From Anthoceros angustus (Eukaryota > Streptophyta > Anthocerotopsida > Anthocerotales > Anthocerotaceae), in NCBI GenBank assembly GCA_010909165.1, contig VJWM01000249.1, forward strand, positions 1 to 64,000: a DNA stretch of 64,000 nt. The letters are read 5' to 3'. This document shows, one piece after another, positions 55,201 to 64,000 of this stretch. How positions within the stretch are numbered: the first letter of the stretch is position 1; every line of letters begins with the position of its first letter. The position numbers and the translations under genes were made by a program. The notes beneath the pieces are model-generated. The model was not told the origin of the DNA. It did no database searches and was given only the letters and a program-made list of their open reading frames with translations.

Positions 55201-56677
55201 ACACGCAGGTTTGGAGTAGGGGCCACTTGGAATGGAGAGCAAGCTGTAGTGTACAAACATTTGGAGACTAGAGAATGAAACGCAGAGCCTCTGTCTGAGG
55301 GAAGTCTCAGATGATAGCCAGTTGGACGTACAATGACCACAGAGTGGGCATACAGCGTGGATGAACTTGCCATTGAGAAAGACGAAGTCTTTAATATGTT
55401 TCATATCCATGTCTCGCAAGCTCACCACATAAGATGACTCTACACGGGCTGAAACAGTGCCACCAGGACCAGGTCCTTCATCTTCTTCCACCAGCCCATA
55501 CCCAACCTGCATACCAGCAGCTTTAAGAATTGGCTCTCACATCAGTCCCCAGGCCAGCAAGTCAGTGAAGAACCACATCGAATCAGGGTGGTGGCGGACT
55601 GCCCACCTGCGCAGCTTTCATGAGAACCATTTGGCAGTCGTAAATAAGCACAGCAGCGCACCTTCCTGAGGGATCTGACCTGACGAGGGGACCTCTCGGA
55701 AATTTCTCTCGTCCCCTCTTCAGATGATCCCAATCAGGTCCCTGAAAGAAGTGCAATGAGCTGCAACGGCAAGGAGGCCACTCTTGAGCTACAAGCTGCG
55801 AGAATGACGAGAATTGGAAGACCTAACCCTAACAATGTGTATGATTACGGGACAAGGTCGACAAGCATTGAGCTCCAAGTCCAGCATTGGCGAAGGAGAC
55901 AATGCACCTGGTCCGTAGGCCCTGAATCGAGTCGTCGAACGAGAGGAGGGAGGCCTTGGCCTCGCGGAACGTCAGAATAATCGCATCCCGACGCTTGCGG
56001 CCATCGTCCCGACCGTGCGACAGGACTGCCATACTTTCAACGTTGCCATGCAATCTGCATCACCCAGAAGATCCTCACTCACCTCACCACACAAGTAAAG
56101 CAAAAGCATTGAGCGCATTTAGTAATTCAGTCAGCGCGGCAACTGGAGTTAGCTAGCTGGCCGTGGGGCTGGCCAGACGAGAACGAATTCCCCTGATGCA
56201 CACAACCATTCCATCCTGTCCCCATTGCATTGCATTGCATTGCAATCCATCCCACCCCATCCCTCCCACCCGGTGCAGCTGTCGAAGCAGGTACCTATAA
56301 TGGCACACCAGGTCCAGCCAGACAGAGAACACCCCGGCCATGAAGCCTCCCCGCCGGGCCCCAGCAGAGCCATTGGCGGCCGGGTGCGGGTGCGGCTGTG
56401 GCTGTGGCTGCTGAGCCCCGCCGTTGTCCTTGTCCCATCCTTCTTGCACCCGCAAGTGGTACACCTCCAGGACATTAGCCTTGGAGACGACCAGGTTGGG
56501 CAGCAGCGGCAGCGATGCCGCATCCTCGAAGCTGCTGTCAGGCGCGCGGCCCCAGTAGGCGCCCGTGGCGGCAGCGTCTGCGTCGTCGCTGTGGCCGGCG
56601 CAGTGCGTCAGATAGGCGGCCACGCAATTCTCCACGCCCGTCGGCGCGTGCACCATTTTGAACGCCGCATAGCTCAT
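49261..56677 (-). CDS. CPSF160: CPSF160, cleavage and polyadenylation specificity factor subunit 1
   Basis: This is the scaffold subunit of the nuclear complex that recognises the poly(A) signal and cleaves pre-mRNA. I traced 26 exons (minus, 5' to 3'): 56295-56677, 55908-56054, 55607-55760, 55371-55506, 54976-55121, 54733-54828, 54551-54603, 54280-54414, 54124-54175, 53882-54013, 53591-53728, 53367-53498, 53149-53226, 52932-53060, 52752-52846, 52470-52666, 51626-52392, 51440-51520, 51246-51311, 51071-51148, 50779-50973, 50568-50699, 50261-50434, 49961-50146, 49478-49839, 49261-49375. They sum to 4,359 bp, 1,452 aa, with phase kept throughout. The start is MSYAAFKMVHAPTGVENC. Blocks include FFLGSRLGDSLLVQY, LVNIGPLRDIAYGLRP, HNVNCNHGFIYITSK, RILEPAKSGGTW, FGTLDGGIGFIAPLDELTFR and the end ILSNLRDLALSTSFL. 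Introns 4 and 19 appear to use GC donors. Length equals the plant family norm (~1,440 aa). Confidence 0.95.
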
Positions 56678-57439
56678 GTCTGTGCCAAGCCTGCCTTCGC
56701 AATCTCTCCGACACACCAGCGGCTCTGTGCCACAGCACACCGTTCGTGTTTATCTTGCTGCCCGTTGTGGCCGGCTGGCCGGGCCCCTGCGGCTGGAAAG
56801 CAAATGCTTCCTCGCGTGAATCGCGAATCGCGAATCGTGAATTGTGAATCGTGAATCAGCCCACTTATCGCAGATCAGCTCCCTGATATCACGCCTTCTA
56901 ATGCCGACTTAGTTAGACTCACACTAGGAAATCCCGAAAAACTGGTATAATTACGGGTATGTACATACCATAACAAAGTCGACACGTGTCGTGGAGGGAT
57001 GTAGCGTGTACCTGCATACTTATTGCAATACCTACACCTAGTCCAGTAATACGTATTAGAATTGTATGTACACGTCGGCGAGATAAAAAAGCGGAAGCGG
57101 AAGCGGAGAGCGAGCAGGCGGAGCGTGGCAAGCCGGTCCCGGTTCCTGACCAAAATCAGTTGGGGCCACCAAAGGCAATTTGCTCCTCGGCCTCGAGGAG
57201 GACCCGGGCTCGTCGCAGGCATCCAGGTCCAGGCATCCGGCTGGGCCTTTGTTGCTTGCATCGTTGTCTGCCTCGGAAGGCGAGGGGAAGGGAGGGAGCG
57301 GCCGCTGCAGGCCCAGGGGGAGGGAGCATGCGGCCGGCAGCGGCAGGCGCGGCTCACAGGGGCCGCCACCGGCAGCAGCAGCAACAGCAGCAGCAGCATC
57401 AGCATCAGCATCAGCATCAGCAGCCCAAGCCCAAGCAGC
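56678..57439. promoter_or_regulatory. Divergent spacer CPSF160 / DA2-like
   Basis: 762 bp lie between divergent starts. The part nearest CPSF160 has tandem gaatcgcgaatcg/gaatcgtgaat repeats (56818-56860). The part nearest the E3 gene has a CAG/CAT trinucleotide tract (57373-57440) directly before the ATG, likely in its 5' UTR. Many frames are open through this tract, but none is supported. Confidence 0.5.
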
Positions 57440-60347
57440 ATGGGTAACAAGATCACGCGCCGCCGGCCCGCCATCGATGAGCGCTTCACGCGCCCGCAGG
57501 GCCTCTACCCGCACCGGGACGTGGACCATCGCAAGCTGCGCAAGCTCATCCTCGATGCCAAGCTCGCCCCTTGCTACCCGGGCGCCGAGGAGCCCGCTGC
57601 CGATCTCGAGGAGTGCCCCATCTGCTTCCTGGTATTGTCAAAATTTCTCTGCGTTTTTCCCTGCTTGCTTGCTTGCTTGAAAATTCGTCTGCCCGAGGCC
57701 AATTTTGGTCATGGCCGTTGGGGATCTGGCGCTCGCTCTGCCGCGTGCTGATCAACTGCTCGAATCCTTGTCTGTATGCAGCATTACCCGAGTTTGAATC
57801 GCTCCAAATGTTGCGCCAAAGGCATTTGCACAGGTCCGTGGCTGTGGTTGTTGTTGTGGCTGTGGCTGTGGCTGCATCACTCATCACCATGGCTTCTCTT
57901 CTTGGCTTGGCATTTGCGCTGCCTGCGGCGCTGAAGCCCTGTGTATCGGCTCTGCGCAGAATGTTTTTTGCAGATGAAATCTCCCCATGTGTCCCGGCCT
58001 ACTCAGTGCCCTTTCTGCAAAACGCCGAATTATGCTGTGGAGTACCGGGGCGCCAAGACTTTGGAGGAGAAGGGAGTGGAGCAAGCGGTATGCTCTGCTT
58101 CCACCGGTATTCCAACTTTCGGGCCTGGCTTTGCCTGTGGCGCCTCGGGATTTGAGGACTGAAGTGTGCCCTACCTTCGTGTGGGTGCAGGAGGAGCAGA
58201 AGGTTATCGAGGCCAAGATCAGAATGCGGCGGCAGGAGCTTCAGGACGAAGAGGAGCGTGTGCAGCGGAGGGAAGACGGCATCCGGGACGGGGTTGTCCC
58301 CACCTTGCCTTCACCACCAGCAACGCCGTCCAACATGCATGGGGCCTTTCCTGTAACCCTCAATGACGCGGAAGTTGATGCTGCGACCGTGATAGATGCC
58401 GTGACCGTGGGCGGGCGAGAACCTCGTGCCCGGGGAACTAATGGCAGGCCAGTTGGTACACCTCAACCTGGTATTTTTTCTACAGCAGGCCTCTTTGCAA
58501 CTCCATCTGTAGCGGTCGACCCGGACTCTCTTTGGTTCAGGGCAAGTCAGAGAACTGATGCAACAGACTTGGCCGGTGGATTGAGACAACCTATGCTTGC
58601 CTCCACCAATCTTCCATCTATGCCTATACCTTCCTCAAATTCTTTGGGAAGTAACTCTGGAGGGATGGGGTCTATGGGGGTTGGACCTGTCACTGGAGTC
58701 CGAGGGGGAGGGCCAGCCTACGCCCGGTTTAATAGGTTTGTTTCCTCACCCAGGGTCTTTTGGTAAGGCATGATGGAATGCCCCTTTGGGTAGGTGACAA
58801 CCGTCTGGTTGGCTCTTCAGTAAAATCATATGCAGAGAGGCATGTGCACCTGCTGCTGTTATGACTCTTATTGTCTGGTTAGCCCATCAAGATTTCTTTC
58901 GAGCGTATGTCATCTGATCCTCCCATGGTACCTGGTATATCTGTTCTGGAAGGGTAATTTTCCAGTACAGATACCACAAGGCACTGGGCACGAGGCAAGA
59001 ATCCTTTGAGGGGTCCCTTCTCTTGCATCTGTCTGTTTTTCAGGGCTGTGGTGCAGCGGATAGTGATCATACCAGGTGCCTCAGAAAGGGCCCTGGTGGC
59101 TTCCGAATAAGACTGGGTGTAGGGATTTATTGCTGTGCCGTGGCCTGCATTAGGAAATCAGTTGTGCTCATGTGCTTGATGTCCTGTCTCCTGTGTTAGG
59201 TTCTCGAATGTTCATGTCATGATTTTGTTAGACAAGGTTTTAACAGTCCTAATTCATTGCTATGCCTGCAGGGATGAGGACTTTGACTTGGATTTGGAAG
59301 ATATCATGGTTATGGAAGCTATTTGGCTTTCAATCCAGGTATGCACCGAATTTGAGTGACTGAGAATATGTTGGTTATCAGGCTTCAGTGCTGCCCTTAA
59401 CGTTCTTTGTATGTTTTGCGTTCCAGGAGCAAGGTCCACAAAGGCATTCGGAGAATGAATCAAATGTAGCTCCAGAAAATGTTTCGTCAGTTGTGTCTCA
59501 AATTACAGCTAGACATCAGGACTCTAGGATTGGAGAAAACGAGTCACCCCCCTCAAGAACAGTGGTGCAAAGTGCTGACTCCAGGGAGCCTCTTACTAGG
59601 AGGAATTCGGTAACAGGTGGGCTTGCTGGGGCAATTGCTGCATTGGCTGAACGACAAGTGGCTGGGGGTGGATCTGGCGATTATGTTACATCAAGTCAGG
59701 TTTTCCACACAACAGACTCTGTAGATACAGAGCCAGCAGAACAACGAGGTGGTAGACAAGTTGCTGAGCAGGAAGGTGGACTGAGTAGTGCAGGTACGGC
59801 TGCTGAATTTCATGCTGAAAATGCAGGGACGTCAAATTCCTCTTCCTACAGCCTACACAGGCAACAAGGTCCTGCGGCATGTGAGAGGGGGAGTGAAACG
59901 GAAGCATGGCTGCAAGCAAGCCAAGTGCATGAAACTGCTGGACTGGCGGATCGGAGGGGGGGAGTACCCTCGGTGAGTGCTTCGGATTCTCGTTGTGGGA
60001 TTCATATGCGGGAGGGGTCTGCAGACCAGGGCGGACCCTCCGTGAGTGCGCAATCTGCAAGGGAGGGGTGTGGTGTAGGTTCACTCTCCGGGGTGATGAA
60101 TGATTTTAGTTCACATCCTGCCAATGTGAGGACATCGAGTGGTTTGTCTCCCGCCTCAGAGCCGATGGGAGTTGCACAGGAAGTATCCACCAACGTGCCG
60201 CCAGAAGCCAGCGGTGAGATGGGTTCAGGTGCTGAGAACATGGTGCCGGAGAGCTTTGAGGAACAGATGATGCTGGCCATGGCTTTATCCCTAGCAGAAG
60301 CGCAGGCCAGGGATGGTAGGGATGATGAGCGAGGAGCCCAGATGTAG
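57440..60347 (+). CDS. DA2/GW2-like RING E3 ubiquitin ligase with UIM
   Basis: DA2 and rice GW2 are RING ligases that limit seed and organ size through the ubiquitin receptor DA1. Six exons were traced: 57440-57631, 57782-57833, 57960-58087, 58191-58735, 59272-59338, 59427-60347 (634 aa, phase kept). The start is [20 protein letters not shown]. The RING spans exons 1-3: [26 protein letters not shown] and [19 protein letters not shown]. Next come the helical [20 protein letters not shown], the [18 protein letters not shown] motif, a long Ser/Gly-rich region, and a C-terminal ubiquitin-interacting-motif-like helix [17 protein letters not shown]. The family is clear. Orthology to DA2 versus other members of this RING group is inferred. 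Confidence 0.93.
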
Positions 60348-60907
60348 ATGTTTTTTTTTGGCTTCAGTGCCGTCGCCACATGCTTGGAAGCTCGTTCCAG
60401 GGTGGTGTTTTTGTACCGACCAGTGTGGAATGATGGGTTGGCGATCCGCCCTTGAGGATCCCCTGACCACACCACTCTGGACGAGGAAGGGCATCCGTCC
60501 TGGGGATTGTATTTCTTCACTTACAGTGGGTTCCTGTCTTTCTTTAGGACTGGTTCCCACAAGAGAAAAGCAAGTCACGTCACGGGCCTTTGTCGTGCGT
60601 TCATGGTTTAGACTCTCGCACGCAATTCCTAACAAACGCCAGTTATGATTTGATTGACAGGCGGTGACCAATGAACTTATGGCACGAAGCTGAGAAGACT
60701 TGTTAGGAGTAGGAACCGAACCGAACCGATCCGGATGGCTATGATGTTTTGCATCAGGCCAGGAGCAGTTGTGAGTACTGTCCGGTCAGTGTTGAGTGAC
60801 ACGTGCTCCGGACCTGTACGCCCATACAGCGTATACATGTCTGGGATTTGTTGTGATTGCCACTGTACATACAACCCTGTGTAAAACAACTGCTGTGACC
60901 GAATTGC
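60348..60907. other. Convergent 3' region DA2-like / NCL
   Basis: No gene is recognised. It contains a T8 run right after the E3 stop codon and presumably both 3' UTRs. Confidence 0.55.
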
Positions 60908-63900
60908 TCATCTCCAGCCCAATACAGAGTCAAGCGCGGCAACTCCTGCGATGGAAACGGGGTAGAGCGCAAGGACGGGGGCGGCCCACCACAGAGGGAA
61001 CGTTGTCCTGGATCCCGCGATAGCTCCTACCAGCACGACGGTGGAAACGATAACCGTCACCTGCAGCGTTGCAGCGTTGCAGCATTGCAGCAAGATGGCA
61101 GCCAGACCGGTGTGAGAGGAACGTTGAACGAATAACTGAGCAGTTGGAGGGACGGTGAAATGAATGTACCTCGCTGGAGAAGTCCCATGTGAGCCCCCTG
61201 GCGTAGACGAGTCCGAGGAAGAGGCCGAGGCAGCTGCACCGGGACCGGGACCGGGATCGGTGTTAGCATGGTTGGCGGGGTTGGAAGCGCGTGCAAGGCA
61301 AGGCAAGGAAGAGTGCAAAGCAGGTGCACTCACAGCGTGTTGTTCATGGTGACCGCTCCATAAACCTGCGAAAACGTGAGCGAGATGTTCCTCTTTCTGC
61401 GTTTCAAGGCGAAGAGGATGCTGGAGAGCAGTTCGCTTGCGTTGGAAGCGAAGGGCGTGACCACAAAGGCCACGAAGAAAGGCGGCACGCCGGAGGCTGT
61501 GGAAAATCCTCCGATGGTGTCCACCATGGGGTCTGCGAACACCGCCGCCAGCGCTGCCCCCGCGCCCATGTACAGCAACGCCTTGGTGTATATGGATGAC
61601 GTATCCACGCTCCCCGCCTCCTGGCCGGATTCGGGACCGCCGGCCTCGCTCTCCAGAAGCTCCAGGGCCTGCTCAAGCGCAAGCGCAACCACAGCCACCC
61701 GGGGTCTCAGACACGGCACGGCAACCCGGGCCCGGCAGCCGCAGCCGCAGCCGCAGCTTGCTCACCTTCTTGGCTTCCAGGGACTGGGCTGCCCAGAAGT
61801 TCGCTCCCCCCGAGCTCTCCAGGAGCTGCACCTGCCGACTCCGCTTCTCCTCCATCATGCGTGTTGCCCATCGGACTATGCCCGTGACGAACTCATTCTC
61901 GCTGAGCTTGCCGTCCTCGTTGCGGTCGAACTCCGCCAACCACGTCTCCACCTGTTCCTCTGCAGGAATGGAGCTGAGCAAATGTGGAGTCAGGAGACCA
62001 GTGATGGATGGCATTGGATTCCGTCTGCAAGTCGCCACCCATTACAAGGATGGGATGACGGAGGTAGTTGCAACTCACCCCTCCTCGTCAAGGTCCAGGC
62101 CGACGATGAGACCTCTCAGCTCCTCGGCTTCGATTTTACCGTTCTTGTTCTTGTCGAACGAGTTGAAGAGTTCCTTCAACAATGCGGAGTTGAACTGCTC
62201 TCCCTGCCAGTGCAGGCCACCATATCCTTGATTTGCAAGGCGACTTCAAGGACGGTTCTGTACGTACTCTAGTCTGCGAAAGAGGTGAGTTAGCTACCTC
62301 GGACACTATTTTGGAGAAGATGCTCGTGGACTTGGATGTGAAGGAAGAAACACCCTGCAACGCCCGAGTCCTTAGGAACTGCAACCGTGCCTCCTGGATC
62401 CGCTTCTGTTGGAGCCAGGGTGAGGCCACCTGCTCACAGAACATACACATGCAGCAGTCATGTCAGTGTTGCAAGCACATACCATCCCCGGATGCAAATT
62501 GCCAGGACAGTGCGGGGCATGGCATGAGCCAGAGCGAGCACTTGGTAGGCACTGTAAGCAAGCAGGCCAGCGAATGCCAGCAAGGATCCCGCTAGAGCCG
62601 CCACTGGGCCTTGTCCTGGCTGCCCATCTATGAGAGGTATCTGGACGCACAAGTAGGGCAGGACCGAGACCGCCATTATCCGGGCTCCCAACCTGGGGCA
62701 TGTCAACATAATATTGCACCAGTCACATCTTCCCTCACTTCACCAGCAGCAGCAGCAGCAGCAGCAGCTGATGCCAGTACCCTCACCGCGTTTGGTCGTC
62801 AGTTGTAACTCCTGTGCCGTTCAGGTCGAAGCCTCTCGACAGTGTCAAGTCTTTTGCAGTGCCATCAGGGCCCGACAGATCGCAACGCCCGGCAACGAGA
62901 GACCCAGCCCACGCCACAGTCAGGATCATAACAGTGGATCCTGCCAGCACTCCCACCCCTACCATCACCTCCTGTTGTGCCTGCTCCCTTCCCCAACCAG
63001 CAAGGTCCCGTTACCTCCCAGTAAGCCAACACAGAGTGCCGAACGAGAGATGGAAGCCTAACCTACCTGCTGCACGCTGCCTGCGGTTCCAGAGACAGAA
63101 ATCAGGAGCGCGTCCGGAAGAGCTCCTAAAATGGGAAGCAGAAGCCCACCCAGGAGCCCCGGATTCATCACCTGCCCACATCCACATGACACAACGTTAT
63201 CACCCAACCCGGCACTGCACCTTCACCGCCCCCTGCATTGCTGCATTGCTGCATTGCTGCATTGCTGCATTCCTGGTGCCTTACCTCCAGCAGGAGCTCG
63301 CTTCCCTCCGAGATGAATGTAGCTGCGGTGAACAGAACGTAGCCGTACACCAGCATGAGAAACAAGTTTCCACCCACAGTTGTGGAACATGGCAGAACGC
63401 CGTACGTTTCCTCACATCCGCACGCTGCTTCTGCACTTGCAACGTCCAGGATGGGAGCAGCTCGCAAAGGCGCAGCAACAGTCCCATATCTGCCATCATG
63501 GCTTCCTTCCGTCCGCAAAATGCTGGCAGTGAATTCCTGGGCTGACCCTCCATGCCACGAGGCAGCAGCTGCTGCAGCAGGACTTGGCTCCCAAGCGGAT
63601 ACTCCAAGCAACAGACTGAGAGCAGCGCAAAGCGAGATAGCTGGTTGGACCGCCCCGGCTGGCTTGTCGTCTGTGCCCGAAGCCAGAGCAGAAGGAATAC
63701 GAGAGCTGGTTGCAATGGCTCTGTGGACAACAGCTTGCCGCTGCCACGGGGCCAGCAATGCAATGTCTTCACACCAGCGGGCAGCCGCAGCGTAGCTGGA
63801 AGGAAAAATCCTGGTATGATTTGAACCCACCGCGGCGCGACTGCCGCCCCCAGTCGCAGCACCAAGCGATCTGCTCACAGAAGGACACCATGTTAGAGCA

Positions 63901-63968
63901 AATGCGTGACTGGCAGCCTTCGTCAGCTCAGCTAGGCTGCCACATCGGTGGAGACATGGAGAACTCAC
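60908..63968 (-). CDS. NCL: NCL-type EF-hand Na+/Ca2+ exchanger, 5' end uncertain
   Basis: This is a membrane antiporter of the CaCA family with cytosolic EF-hands, related to Arabidopsis NCL. Exons (minus): 63285-~63968, 63067-63171, 62787-62971, 62542-62692, 62298-62429, 62079-62203, 61766-61959, 61334-61668, 61170-61233, 60908-61060. Seen are a signal-peptide-like ISLCAALSLLLGVSAW, ETYGVLPCSTTVGGNLFLML, the first exchanger repeat LLLPILGALPDALLISVSGT, and two EF-hands (FDKNKNGKIEAEEL, FDRNEDGKLSENEF). The second exchanger repeat follows (FFVAFVVTPFASNASELLSS, YGAVTMNNTLCL), ending ALDSVLGWR. No ATG lies in frame in the first exon, whose start region looks like a splice donor (CCA|GTGAGT at 63968). 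The true start is therefore upstream or beyond the window. The junction 62079/61959 is out of phase by one; one G too many in the run at 62078-62081 would explain it. Confidence 0.9.
63234..63275. repeat. ctgcattg microsatellite in NCL intron 1
   Basis: About five copies of the 8-mer ctgcattg lie in the intron between 63171 and 63285. A related pentamer run (attgc) occurs at 56224-56245 in CPSF160 intron 1. Confidence 0.85.
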
Positions 63969-64000
63969 TGGATGCCGAGTGTGTCTGAAGCTGACGCCAG

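Noticed and set aside
56225-57751. Plus-strand open frames in the CPSF160/DA2-like spacer, including an N-terminal extension of the E3 gene
   Set aside because: The family starts at MGNK and the upstream part is trinucleotide repeat. The other frame is antisense to CPSF160 exon 1.
61376-62272. A 298-codon plus-strand open frame over the NCL gene
   Set aside because: It crosses NCL exons and introns on the opposite strand and has no recognisable domain, whereas the minus strand gives both EF-hands and exchanger repeats.

Overview
This is nuclear DNA of a land plant. Genes have short GT-AG introns of roughly 80-500 bp, and the left half is packed with Copia-type LTR retrotransposons. The best-preserved organellar gene is a PPR-DYW editing factor whose end resembles the DYW:KP class, which is known from plants with U-to-C editing (hornworts, ferns, and lycophytes such as Isoetes). 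I infer a lycophyte, hornwort or fern. An Isoetes-like lycophyte fits the mix of dense transposons and compact genes best, but no marker here proves it.

Layout. 1-33 kb is repeat-rich. It holds Copia-A (1255-7132, minus). It also holds Copia-B (8501-19636, minus, 5-bp target duplication CAAGT), which is split by nested Copia-C (12710-17785, plus, target duplication AATGG). A Copia-D scrap, a DUF7869 transposase-like gene, a GC-rich hairpin array, two sets of tandem duplications (22.8-29.2 kb) and a ~355-bp tandem array (30.5-32.7 kb) follow. Between RNase H and the 3' LTR, Copia-B carries an intact-looking two-exon gene in antisense, and Copia-A carries the ruins of something similar.

33-38 kb is a minus-strand PPR gene with about thirteen near-identical 303-bp PLS units, broken by several frameshifts, ending in a variant DYW domain (…NGRT). 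38-43 kb holds a 1.14-kb segment present twice. It contains the divergent control region between RPS27 (minus) and a PORR-domain gene (plus). One copy has been placed against the 5' end of the PPR gene and carries a truncated PORR gene.

43-64 kb is ordinary gene-dense DNA: cytosolic HSP70 (plus), plastid phosphoserine aminotransferase (minus), a FAM136A-like protein (plus), the polyadenylation factor CPSF160 (minus, 26 exons reconstructed with intact reading frame, 1,452 aa), a DA2/GW2-like RING E3 ligase (plus, 6 exons, 634 aa) and an NCL-type EF-hand Na+/Ca2+ exchanger (minus, running towards the right edge). Neighbours are mostly divergent or convergent pairs with 0.4-0.8 kb between them.

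A quality warning applies to the repeat half. Near-identical copies differ mainly by loss of the middle base of CAG/CTG and by homopolymer length. That pattern suggests basecalling errors at CHG-methylated sites in a nanopore assembly, so many frameshifts in the left half may not be real. Single-copy genes on the right (for example 26 CPSF160 exons) read cleanly.
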